From the NCBI GenBank assembly GCA_039654915.1, contig CM077597.1:80726001-80790000 (forward strand): a DNA stretch of 64,000 bases, given 5' to 3'. Below the pieces are notes generated by a model. It ran no database searches. It had not been told where the DNA came from and was given only the letters and a program-made list of their open reading frames with translations. Position numbers and translations under genes: made by a program. How positions within the stretch are numbered: the first letter of the stretch is position 1; the number at the start of each line of letters is the position of its first letter. The DNA comes from Aquilaria yunnanensis (lineage: Eukaryota; Streptophyta; Magnoliopsida; Malvales; Thymelaeaceae). Positions 46,752-57,769 of this stretch are shown in pieces.

Positions 46752-49284
46752 TGTGACAGCTCTCCTAGTCAACTAATCAAGTAAGTGTTTATTTACTTTG
46801 ATTAAGTGTTTATGAAATTAAGTACCTCAAATTAGCGCCTTGTTAAGCAAGTAACATAAGCTTAATCAAGTTAAGTGAGTTCCTAAGTGTGATTTGGCAT
46901 AGTTAAGTCAAGACCATTAGTTGTTCTAGCTTTTAGAATCATCCTAGTAAGTTTTGACAACTTGTGGCACTAAGTGTTCTTTTTGAGCCATTTAGAACTT
47001 AAGTGGCTAAAGTGTTCAAGAAAATTAAGTTTGGGAAGCTTTTTAGTACCCTTTAAAACAAAGAAAAGTGAGTTTGGAGTGTGAGTTGGTGAGCTATTTG
47101 AAACAAATGAAAGTATGAGGGCTTAAGTGCAAGGGAGAGAAAAGTTGCTTAATAAGCTTATAAGTTAAGTTTCTTCTTCTCTTCTTCATACTTAGCCATT
47201 TCTTGCAAACACCAAAAATTCGTGGCTCCATCTCCTCTCCCAAATTCCCAGCTCAAGCTTCATTTCCTTGCAAGTTTTCATCAAAATTAAGAGTGCCAAG
47301 GGGTTAGGAAAGATCACTAAGCCCCTTTGCTAGTGTTCTTGCTTCATTTGATCTTTGGAGCTTGTTTTGGAATCCAATTTTCGTAGGTAAGCTTCTTGAG
47401 ATCATTTGGTGTGATTATAGGTTGTTTCTAGAGCTAGAAATGGTCTTGGTTTGATTGGTTTGGGTGCCAAATTTCGTTGGTTTTAGGCTTGGAACTCAAG
47501 GAAGCTCAATTGAGCTTAGGAGGCTTTGTTGCATTGCTTGCTTTGTGGCTAAAATTGAGGTAAGGGTTCAAGTAATTAAGCTCAAATAATGCATGGTTTT
47601 GTAGCTTTGTATGTTGGGATGAATTAGAAACAAGACCCATTAAGTTTGGATGAGAAATGAGAGAGTTTGAGTAGCTTGTGTACAAGAGCGACGCTGTCGC
47701 ATAAACCCAGAAAAACAGAATTGGCGACGCGTCGCCAATTCGTCCGTGAATTGGCGCCGCGGCGCCAAGAAGCGAAATTGTACACAGAGCGTTTACTCAG
47801 CGGCGCCGCGTCGCCAAAAGCATTTGCTCTTTGGCGCCGCGTCGCCAAATGCAATTTTGGCCTCGATTTCCGGCCATCCTAAGATTAACTTAGACTCTCG
47901 GTTTCTATCCCTAGGCTATTCTAAGACGTTCCATAGCCTCGGTTGGGTCTAGAATTCGTTCCTAAGGCGGGAATTGTGCGTTATTTGGAAGGTAGTCAAG
48001 TTGTGTGGTTAAGTATAAAAGAAATGTGACTTGGTGGCTAAGTAACTCATGGTATTTAAGTTTTTAAATGAAAATTAAGGGGATTAAGTGGGTTTTTAGA
48101 CTCTTTATTAGCCATATAGAGTATCAATTATATATGGTCAATAGAGAGAAAAACCTAAGTCGATCCCAACCAAACCATTTGGTTTGGTAAGTGAGCCACT
48201 AGTAGTATTTTGAGTTAAACCTTGAGGGTTTGACTAGTTAAACCACATAGTAAGACTACCCTGTACAATAAATCAAGGGTAAAGGCGGGTAAGTTTGAGA
48301 TAGGTGACGACCTACTCTAGAACCCGTAGATGGGACTTAATTGAGGTAAAGTGTCCGGGATACGAGGGCCAGTATCTCAAGTACCTCAGCCGTTTGAGCT
48401 CACGGCAAGAATTAAGGCACTTAAGTGCAGAAAGTCCCAAGTGCATGTGTTGTGTGCATTCCATACCATACATCCATACATTGCATTTTTGGCATTTTGT
48501 TGATTGTTTGTTGTTTGAATTGCATGTTTGATTGCTTGGTTGCCATATTGCATATTTGTTGCATATTTCTTTGCAGGTATTCAAGAAGGGAATCCTTACT
48601 GAGTACTTTTAAGTACTCATTCCCTTAGTTTTATTGTGCAGGATCTAATCCCGGGCCTAATCACTGAAGTGATAGTTGAGGCCTAAGCTTTCTGTTTTGC
48701 AGGTATTTTATTGAGAATCCTAGTGATTCTAGTTTCTTGCAGTATAAGTTATGTGCTAACCAAGTTGTGCCTTTACAGTGTAGAGGCTAAGAGTACACAA
48801 GAACAAGGTCTAGTGAAGGGCTACACTTGAAGCTTGGTTTAGCTCAAGGTGGGCTCAAGTAAATGATCTTAGTTAGTAGTAATTTTGTCTCTTGTACATA
48901 GTACTTTGTGTACTAAGTAAGTTGCCTCTATTGGGATACATTAGGATGTAAATCCATCTTGTTACTTTTGGGTGCATGCTAGAGTTATATGTATGCACAA
49001 AACTGTTACTTGTAGTTAAAGCAACTAGTATTTCAATGACTTGGTACGTTTTCAGTATGTTTTAATGAAATGCTCGAGCAATGTTTTAATTCCAGACTTT
49101 TAAATTTCGGTTGCATTGCCAAGTCAGAAGCATGCATAACTTATTCTGAGTAGGCTAAGTAACTAGTTGCATATAAATTGTTTTAATTTATATTGACGAG
49201 TAATAGTTAGCCAACTGTAACTAGTGGGATTCATTATCCCTAAGAGCCTACAAGATTAGGGGCACTGGGCCCCGTTCCGTCACA
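46752..49284 (+). mobile_element. Solo LTR 1 (2533 bp) with target duplication GAGAG
   Basis: It starts TGTGACAGCTCTCC and ends CCGTTCCGTCACA. GAGAG lies immediately before (46747-46751) and after (49285-49289). No internal retrotransposon sequence follows, so this is a solo LTR left by recombination. The reading frames inside it have no retroelement domain. Four G+C-rich palindromes lie at 47721-47848. The family is unassigned; TGTGAC ends and length are in the range of some Ty3-type LTRs. Confidence 0.92.
47721..47848. repeat. Four ~18-bp CG-rich palindromes within solo LTR 1
   Basis: TTGGCGACGCGTCGCCAA (47721-47738) and TTGGCGCCGCGGCGCCAA (47751-47768) are perfect palindromes. Near-palindromes follow at about 47800-47817 and 47831-47848. 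They stand out in otherwise AT-rich DNA. The same group is present in inverted order in solo LTR 2. Confidence 0.9.
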
Positions 49285-49412
49285 GAGAGCAAATGGTATG
49301 TATCTTGGTAATGTTCTTTCATTTTACATTTAAGACACTAATGAAATTAAATTACATATTAATGTTACGTTTCATTCAATTAGAGAGATAGAGAGATCCT
49401 GAGAAGAAGGAC
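49285..49412 (+). other. TNPA: 128-bp piece of the TNPA-like gene between the two solo LTRs
   Basis: It contains the end of one exon (GAGAGCAAATG), a short intron beginning GTATGTATC and ending at an AG near 49382-49390, and the start of the next exon, ending in AGGAC. It is original CACTA sequence, which shows that the two LTRs are separate insertions and not one inverted-repeat element. Confidence 0.85.
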
Positions 49413-51948
49413 TGTGACGGAACGGGGCCCAGTGCCCCTAATCTTGTAGGCTCTTAGGGATAATGAATCCCACTAGTTACAGTTGGCTAACTATTACTCG
49501 TCAATATAAATTAAAACAATTTATATGCAACTAGTTACTTAGCCTACTCAGAATAAGTTATGCATGCTTCTGACTTGGCAATGCAACCGAAATTTAAAAG
49601 TCTGGAATTAAAACATTGCTCGAGCATTTCATTAAAACATACTGAAAACGTACCAAGTCATTGAAATACTAGTTGCTTTAACTACAAGTAACAGTTTTGT
49701 GCATACATTACAACTCTAGCATGCACCCAAAAGTAACAAGACGGATTTACATCCTAATGTATCCCAATAGAGGCAACTTACTTAGTACACAAAGTACTAT
49801 GTACAAGAGACAAAATTACTACTAACTAAGATCATTTACTTGAGCCCACCTTGAGCTAAGCCAAGCTCCAAGTGTAGCCCTTCACTAGACCTTGTTCTTG
49901 TGTACTCTTAGCCTCTACACTGTAAAGGCACAACTTGGTTAGCACATAACTCATGCTGCAAGAAACTAGAATCACTAGGATTCTCAATAAAATACCTGCA
50001 AAACAGAAAGCTTAGGCCTTGACTATCACCTCAGTGATTAGGCCCGGGATTAGATCCTGCACAATAAAACTAAGGGAATGAGTACTTAAAAGTACTCAGT
50101 AAGGTTTCCCTTCTTGAATACCTGCAAAGAAATATGCAACAAATATGCAATATGGCAACCAAGCAATCAAACATGCAATTCAAACAACAAACAATCAACA
50201 AAATGCCAAAAATGCAATGTATGGATGTATGGTATGGAATGCACACGACACATGCACTTGGGACTTTCTGCACTTAAGTGCCTTAATTCTTGCCGTGAGC
50301 TCAAACGGCTGAGGTACTTGAGATACTGGCCCTCGTATCCCGGACACTTTACCTCAATTAAGTCCCATCTACGGGTTCTAGAGTAGGTCGTCACCTATCT
50401 CAAACTTACCCGCCTTTACCCTTGATTTATTGTACAGGGTAGTCTTACTATGTGGTTTAACTAGTCAAACCCTCAAGGTTTAACTCAAAATACTACTAGT
50501 GGCTCACTTACCAAACCAAATGGCTTGGTTGGGATCGACTTAGGTTTTTTTCTCTCTATTGACCATATGTAATTGATACTCTATACGGCCAATAAAGAGT
50601 CTAAAAACCCACTTAATCCCCTTAATTTCCATTTAAAAGCTTAAATACTATGAGTTACTTAGCCACCAAGTCACATTTCTTTTATACTTAACCACACAAC
50701 TTGACTACCTTCCAAATAACGCACAATTCCCGCCTTAGGAACGAATTCTAGACCCAACCGAGGCTATGGAACGTCTTAGAATAGCCTAGGGATAGAAACC
50801 GAGAGTCTAAGTTAATCTTAGGATGGCCGGAAATCGAGGCCAAAATTGCACTTGGCGACGCGGCGCCAAAGAGCAAATGCTTTTGGCGACGTGGCGCCGC
50901 CGAGTAAACGCTCTGTGTACATTTTCGCTTCTTGGCGCCGCGGCGCCAATTCACGGACGAATTGGCGACGCGTCGCCAACTCGATTTTTCTGGGTTTATG
51001 CGACAGCGTCGCTCTTGTACACAAACTACTCAAACTCTCTCATTTCTAATCCAAACTTAATGGGTCTTGTTTCTAATTCATCCCAACACACAAAGCTACA
51101 AAACCATGCATTATTTGAGCTTAATTACTTGAACCCTTACCTCAATTTTAGCCACAAAGCAAGCAATGCAACAAAGCCTCCTAAGCTCAATTGAGCTTCC
51201 TTGAGTTCCAAGCCTAAAACCAACGAAATTTGGCACCCAAACCAATCAAACCAAGACCATTTCTAGCTCTAGAAACAACCTATAAACACACCAAATGATC
51301 TCAAGAAGCTTACCTACGAAATTTGGATTCCAAAACAAGCTCCAAAGATCAAATGAAGCAAGAACACTAGCAAAGGGGCTTAGTGCTCTTTCTAACTCCT
51401 TGGGCACCCTTAATTCAATGAGAACTTGCAAGAAAATGGAAGTTTGAGCTGCCAAATTTGAGAGGAAAGTGGAGCTACGAATTTTGGGAGCATAGAACAA
51501 TTGGCTAAGTGAAGAAGAAGAAGAAGAAAACTTAGTTTATAAGCTTAATAAGCAACTTCCCTCCCCTTGCACTTAAGTCCTCATACTCTCAAAAGCTTCA
51601 AATAGCTCACCAACTCACACTCCAAACTCACTTTTCTTTGTTTTAAAAAGGTACTAAAGAGCTTCCCAAACTTAACTTTCTTGAACACTTTAGCCACTTA
51701 AGTTCTAAATGGCTCAAAAAGAACACTTAGTGCCACAAGTTGTCAAAACTTACTAGGATGATTCTAAAAGCTAGAACAACTAATGGTCTTGACTTAACTA
51801 TGCCAAATCATACTTAGGAACTCACTTAACTTGATTAAGCTTATGTTACTTGCTTAACAAGGCGCTAATTTGAGGTACTTAATTTCATAAACACTTAATC
51901 AAAGTAAATAAACACTTACTTGATTAATTGACTAGGAGAGCTGTCACA
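49413..51948 (-). mobile_element. Solo LTR 2 (2536 bp), opposite orientation, target duplication AGGAC
   Basis: This is the reverse complement of solo LTR 1 along its whole length with scattered substitutions and small indels. It runs from TGTGACGGAACGGGG to GGAGAGCTGTCACA on the plus strand. AGGAC flanks it at 49408-49412 and 51949-51953. Its different target duplication proves an independent integration. The CG-rich palindromes recur at about 50853-50979. Confidence 0.92.
50853..50979. repeat. CG-rich palindromes within solo LTR 2
   Basis: Inverted counterparts of those in solo LTR 1, for example TTGGCGCCGCGGCGCCAA and TTGGCGACGCGTCGCCAA in the right half. Two others carry changes relative to LTR 1, such as GGCGACGTGGCGCC. 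Confidence 0.85.
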
Positions 51949-52587
51949 AGGACCCTGGCTTGTTTAAAGTCCTTCAAGCAACACATAGAATGAAGAATGG
52001 GAAATATGTTAGTAAGCGCTGTGAAGAAGTTGCTGTAAGTATTATAACTGGTTGTTCACAGAATATTCTTAAGAAACTTACCATGTTTTACAAATAATGA
52101 CTAGCTCAAATGTATTTTATTATGTTTCTGTAAACTCGTATCAGTGTAAAGATTGAGGAGCAAACATAACAAGAGGATGGAATAGAGGCAATTGATGAAC
52201 TAGCAATCATTAGTACTACATTTGGCAGTAGAAGGAGAGGCCGTGTATTTGGATTAGGATCTGAGCAGTGTGTCATACCGGGACGCCGACTGCTAGGTGC
52301 CATCCCGCCTATCGACATCACACAGACATCGCAATTCAACGAGCAAGTACAGAAGATGATGGCGGAGGAGAATGCACGAAGGGATGCAGAGTACGAAAGG
52401 AAGCTCGAGAGAATTAAGAGGAGACAGAGAGCAGAGATGGAGGCTCAGAGAGCCGCATTGGAGCAAACCGGGCGTAGTTGGAGATTATTTGTTGTTCGCT
52501 AACCTTCCATGCCCGCCGGCTCAACCAGTTCCACAGTATCCTGATTACTCGGCCTCGGAGGATGAGGAGATAGTCGGGACTCCGTGA

Positions 52588-52910
52588 TGGGCGTCATGAA
52601 TAGGTACGTGCATTTTCAAAGTTCTTGTGTTATCAGACTTACATAATAATTTTTAGACCTAATTAAGACTCAGTTGAAATTACTGAAATGTGTAATCCGT
52701 TGAATGTTGTATGCTTTCTTCCAGACATATAAGTTCTTGTTTTAATTATGCTGTATTTGAGAATATTTTATTTTAGTTATGTTTGCATAGCTGTGTAATG
52801 TTTATTGCTGAGTAAACCTGGGGGAAGTTTTGAATTGGTATGTTAATTTTGAATGTGTATTCAAACTGGGAAAAATACGAAACAACTGAAACCTGGAACG
52901 TTTAATGTAC
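52588..52910. other. CACTA 3' region after the TNPA-like gene
   Basis: This T-rich stretch with no coding frame lies between the end of the TNPA-like gene and the right subterminal repeats. It probably serves as a 3' untranslated region. Confidence 0.5.
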
Positions 52911-53333
52911 ATTACCAATGTGCAAACGGGGAACTTACCAACTTGCGTGCGTTGGTAATTACCGCCTGTCATCCTATTACCAACGCGTATGCAAGTTGGT
53001 AATTACCAACGGCTTCATAACAACTCCCTTACCAACTGATGTAAGTTGGTAACTACAAACGCGGGTTCCTACCAACTGCCAACAGTTAGTAACTACAACT
53101 ACGCGATGGAAACCAAGCCTGGTTCATCATCGTTGGTAATTACCAACGTGAATTTTACCAACGTCTACACGTTGAAATTTACCAACGTGTTATTAATTGT
53201 GCATTGGTAAAAAATTTTCCAACGTATCGAATACCAACTGCCATTTACTAACGGCTCCGCATTGGTAAATTCAATTTGCCAACTGCTGCGCGTTGGTAAA
53301 TGGCAGTTGGTAAAGTCCTATATTTTAGTAGTG
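52911..53333. repeat. CACTA right subterminal and terminal repeats
   Basis: Dense ACCAACG, CGTTGGTA and CCAACTG words mirror those at the left end. The element closes with ATTTTAGTAGTG, the inverted terminus, followed by the target duplication ACA. Confidence 0.88.
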
Positions 53334-55631
53334 ACATTCAACTTTGAAGAAAATAGAAGAACATATGAATACTGTTAAAAGAACAAAACTGAGAGATACC
53401 TTTGATGTGTGATTTCTTCTAGCTTTTTTCCAATTTTTTTGCTCATCATAGATGCTTCTAGTTCGTCCTTAGCGACCGATGTGATTTTCTTTCCTTTTTC
53501 TTATTTTCCTTGTTCGAGAGCTTCTTTCTTATTTCTCATTCTGATTATCAACATTCTACAGAGATTAAATATATTTATGATGCGGAAGAATGAACAGCAA
53601 TGAAAGATCGAACAGGTGAGAGGGATAGGTGTGAAAGATGACAAGTACTTACAATTGCTCACTAAGAGTTTCTACATCCCGCAGTCTCTTCATCGTTGTG
53701 ATTCTCTGATTTACATCGGAAATAAATTTATTGTCGGCTAGGTTTTTCATGACGGAAGTTTAGTGGCCAAAACAGAGATTTTTCCCGGCATTTCAAAAAA
53801 AAATAGAGTTGAGCGGTTGAAAGCAACAATCTGTCGATGATGGTTACCAGAAGATAAGGTTCTCGGAGAAGTTGAATAGTTTTGGGTTTTGCACTGCAGA
53901 TATTTATCGAATGGCATGAAATGTAATTTTGTGAGTTTTTTACGTGGTAGTACGCTCGTAATTTCATAGAAATCATAGCACGTCTGTCGGATGATAGTTT
54001 TTAATAGGTATGGGTTAATGTGACAGTAGTTATATAGTAGAAGGAAGACTTATGGAATAAGCCAGGTTTATGCAATCAATACTCTTCAATCTATTAAAAA
54101 ATTCTTAATTTAATATCCTAATAGTTTTATGTATTTATAAATTTTATTAAAAGTTAAGCTAGTAAATTTTATCTTAAGTACTATGCTTTAGATTCAAAAA
54201 GCTAATTATTAAAATGGAGATTCTATATATACTACTTGGCTCAAACAATTAAATAGGTTTACCATTAATTTGTTATCATAACTTTGACTTTTAAAGAGAC
54301 ATAAGCTAAAATTTTAATAAATTTTTTTGATGTTATATTCAAAATTGAAAAGGACATAATACAGGTGAGAAATTCAATAAAAAACTCAAGTAAAAATAAA
54401 TTTCTTTTAAGAAGTGTGACATAAATATAGGCTATGATGCCAAAGTATAAACTTAGTAAGTAAACACTTAGCCCCATTTCATTTGAGGCATACGTGTTCC
54501 CAAAATGCATTTTTTATGGGTCAAAGCGCGGGTCAATCCTGACCCAGTTGGTAAAATTACCCCCTGTACCCCTAGTTTCTGCAAAGGAGACCATTAGCTA
54601 AGCTAAAAACACGCTGGTAGCCGTCGAAGCCCTTTGGGTTAGTTGTAACGATCCTGGCCACTGGAGGCCACGAATGACACATATTAAACGGAGACATCTG
54701 GACGACATCTTCCATAGACCTAATCTGGATGATAATGGGCACCAGGTGGACTCCGTGCGACCTTGCCTTCTTTACGGTTCTCAGCTTCAACTTCTAATGC
54801 TCCACTATGAACTTCGATTGAAATTGTTTCCTCGCATTGCTGCCTTTTCTCGGACCTTCGCATCCTTTCCTTACGCTTCACCATGAACTTTGATCGGAAT
54901 GAATTCCTTGCATTTTCCCCTTATCCTGTACCTTTATATCTTTTCTTGCATCTTCAATCAAAACCGATTCCTTGTGTACTTGCCTTCTTATGGATCTCCG
55001 CATCTTTTCCTTACGCTCCAATGCCCTCTTCGGCTTCCTCACTGCCAATAACATAATGGGGAAGGATATAGTAGGGGTATGAATGTAAATACATGCAAGT
55101 TTAGGGTGGGTTTAGTGTTAGATAAAAGTGGGTCGAGAGGTCTAGTTGAAAAACACATTAACACGTGGGCGTGTACGTAAAATGAACTGTCCATTAATTT
55201 TTCTAAAGGCATGTAACTATAAGTAACTATACATTACTCAAAAAGCTTAATTACTCTACTCTTGATTTTTTTTATCAAAATACACTCACCTCCAAGGTTT
55301 CAAAATCTACACTTTCCCTATATTTTATGGTCAATTCAATGTGATTGTTCCAAATATTGAGGTAAAATCTTGTATAACTTTTTACATTTTTTGATAATTA
55401 ATGCTCACCCATTAATTTAGAAATTATACTCACATCACTGAAGTTTGAAAACATAGTGATAGTCATTATTCTTATAATATAATTAGTCAATCATAGGAAA
55501 ATAAACTCATTAAAATATAATAGAATCTTAATACCTAAAAGGAAAATTAAAAACTTATAATTTGAGATTTAGTCATTTTATATATATTTGCAATTTTTAT
55601 TACATATAGATATATATGGATATTAAGTTGC
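53334..55631. other. Right flank of the CACTA element, no gene recognised
   Basis: The first ~70 bp continue the AAAGAAC-type minisatellite. A G/C-richer stretch at 54540-55060 has partially open frames (for example 54674-54886 on the plus strand) without a recognisable domain and may be a decayed gene or transposon. Two loosely similar direct repeats (AAATACACTCACCTCC and AATTATACTCACATCA) lie near 55279 and 55423. Confidence 0.45.
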
Positions 55632-56160
55632 TGTAACAACCCAAATTTAGAATTGGTCAATAAAACACATGCCCACACCACATGGGCTATGCTTTATGAA
55701 AAGGATAAGTGCTAGGTGATGATGGTTTAGAACTTGAGCTTATATATCTACATAAGGTTTCTTACATTTCACCTATGTGGGATATGGGGTGTTACAAACT
55801 CCCCATTATGTACCTAACGTCCTCGTTGGGGTCACTTGGATTACTTGGTCCCCCGAACCAGTAACTTTTCTAATCGGATTACTTAGCCATAGGTAAATTG
55901 GCCTATCTAATCCAGGATTAGTTCTGGTAGACAATGCCTGTGCACAACAACTATGTCACACCTATCGTAGTCTCGGGTTGGCTTTGATACCATCTGTAAT
56001 AACTCAAGTCCAAAATCGGTCAACGAAACACCTGCCTACACCACATAGGCTATCTTTTGTGAAAAGGATAAGTGCTAGATGCTTGTAATCTGAAACTTGA
56101 GTCTATATATCCAAATAAGACTTCTCATATTTCACTCATGTAAGATATGAGGGTGTTACA
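55632..56160 (-). mobile_element. TRIM element, minus strand (LTR - internal - LTR)
   Basis: Two ~166-bp LTRs at 55632-55796 and 55995-56160 start TGTAACACCC on the minus strand and flank a ~200-bp interior. At 55981-55992 the minus strand reads TGGTATCAAAGC, the initiator-Met tRNA type primer site next to the LTR. The purine tract lies against the other LTR (AACTCCCC on the plus strand at 55797). The flanks GTTGC and GTTGT differ at one base, consistent with an aged 5-bp duplication. No protein is encoded. Confidence 0.85.
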
Positions 56161-56242
56161 GTTGTACTTTTAAGTTCTAATGAATACATTCCAAGTTTAA
56201 AAAGTAAATAAATTGATAAATGCTATGTTTTTAGGCATGTTT

Positions 56243-57498
56243 TGTAACACCCCTATGTTCCACATGGGTGAATTGTAGGAAGCCTTATGTGGATATATAG
56301 GCTTCAATTTCAGAACATAATTACCTAACGTTTATCTTTTTCACAAAGGATAGCCCATGTGGTATGAGCAGGTATTCCGATAACCAGTTCTAGACTTAGG
56401 TCATTGCAATTGGTATCAGAATCGACTCAAGACCGCAATGATGTGGCATAGTGAGTGTGCATATACATCGCCTATTGAGACTGATCTTGGATTAGAGAGG
56501 TTATTTGACGAAGGATCAAGTAATCCGATTAGAGAGGTTACTAGTCTAGGGGACCATGTAACCTGAGATACCCTAACAATGACATTGGGTACATAAATGG
56601 GGAGTTTGTAACACCTCAAATCCCACATTAGTGAATTTTGGGAAGCCTTCTGTGGATATATAGGCTCCAATTCCAAAACATAAACACTTAGCGCTTATCA
56701 TTTTCCAAATGATAGCCCATATGATGTCGGCAGGTGTTTTATTGACTAGTTTTCGACTTGGGTCATTGTAGTTTGTACTAGAGTTGACCCGGGACCACGA
56801 TGATGTGGCATAGTAGATGTGCACATTTATCGTCTACCGAGGCTAATCCTAGATTTAAGAGGCTATTTGGCCAGGGGCTAAATAATCCAATTAGAGAGGT
56901 TACTTAGTCCAGGGAACCGAGTAATCCGGCTGACCCCAATAAGGACGTTGAGTATATAAGGGGGGGAGTTTGTAACACATCCCTATCCTACATAAGTGAA
57001 TTGTGAGAAGCCTTATGTGGATATATTGGCTCTAACTCTAGAACATAAACACATAGCGCTCATCTTTTTCACAAAGGATAGCCAATGTAGTGTGGGCAGG
57101 TGTTCCGTTGACCGGTTCTAGACTCGAGTCATTGTAGTTGGTATCAGAGCCGATTAGGGGCCATGATGATGTGGTATAGTGAGTGTGCACATGCATCGTC
57201 TGACTAAACTGATCCTAGATTATAGAGGTTACTTGGTGGGGGATCAAGTAATCCGATTAGAAAGGTTACTGGTCCAGGGGACTATGTAACCCGAGATACC
57301 CCAACAATGACTTTGGGTACATAAGGGGGGAGTTTGTAACACCTCAGATCCCACATAGGTGAATTGTGGGGAACTTTATATGGATATCTAGGCTCCAATT
57401 CCATAACACAAACACCTAGTGCCTGTCCTTTTCTAAATGATAACTCATGGGATGTGGGCAGGTGTTCTGTTGACCGGTTCTAAACTTGGGTCGTTGTA
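56243..57498 (+). mobile_element. TRIM tandem array, plus strand (four LTRs, three interiors)
   Basis: LTRs lie at about 56243-56408, 56607-56770, 56971-57136 and 57335-57498, each beginning TGTAACAC. Interiors start with the primer site TGGTATCAGA at 56411 (and TGGTATCAGAGC at 57139-57150) and end with a purine tract such as AAGGGGGGAGTT. The whole array is flanked by TGTTT (56238-56242 and 57499-57503), so the outer ends are the original integration ends. The extra units arose by later unequal exchange or by multimeric insertion. It is the same family as 55632-56160 but in the opposite orientation. Confidence 0.9.
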
Positions 57499-57503
57499 TG
57501 TTT

Positions 57504-57769
57504 AAGATCATATAAATCAAACACATGTCTATTAAAAAATTTTAAATTTAGTGGCATTTCTCAGTTTTTTTTCTATAAAAAACTATAGAAAACATAGAAA
57601 ACAATCAGTAATTATTTTTTCTATTTTTTCTTTTAAAATACTAATCTTATTTTCCTAATATAAAGCCTAAGAGCTTGTTATCACTTTGTTCTACTTTTGT
57701 TTTTCCTTCCATTCCATAATTTTAATTTTTTTAAATCTAATAAATAGGGAATGACAAATTTGAGTAACA
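57504..57769. other. AT-rich spacer
   Basis: No gene, domain or clear repeat recognised. Confidence 0.5.

Larger units (their letters stand above)
45746..52587 (+). pseudogene. TNPA: TNPA-like CACTA gene interrupted by two solo LTRs
   Basis: Exon 1 (45746-46113) starts MPRKRDNTYKRRPGKG and ends at a GTAAGT donor. A later exon (about 46440-46751) reads WDPIHHNEMYRVWN then KRRAKANFISDAAYAKM, typical of the plant En/Spm-type transposase-associated protein. The frame is cut at the GAGAG target site of the first solo LTR, resumes after 49285, passes a GTATGT intron, enters EKKD at about 49400, is cut again at AGGAC, and continues at 51949 with LFKVLQATHRMKNGKYVSKR to a donor at 52034. From 52145 a coiled-coil-like tail follows (MMAEENARRDAEYERKLERI). 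Apart from a stop near 52168 the gene is fairly well preserved. The exon structure between 46114 and 46440 is unclear. Confidence 0.82.
37239..53333 (+). mobile_element. Complete CACTA (En/Spm) DNA transposon, 16.1 kb including nested insertions
   Basis: It begins CACTACTAAAAAATGGGG and ends with the inverted form ATTTTAGTAGTG. ACA lies directly on both sides (37236-37238 and 53334-53336), the 3-bp duplication expected for CACTA. Subterminal regions are dense in CCAACG/CGTTGG words. Inside are a broken TNPD-type transposase gene, a TNPA-like gene, a LINE scrap, AT-rich low-complexity sequence and two solo LTRs. About 5.1 kb of its length is the two solo LTRs. Because the transposase is broken, the copy is probably immobile unless helped in trans. 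Confidence 0.95.

Noticed and set aside
46752..51948. A single giant foldback transposon with 2.5-kb arms
   Set aside because: Each arm has TG...CA ends and its own distinct 5-bp duplication, and the 128-bp centre is TNPA-like gene sequence, so these are two separate solo LTRs.
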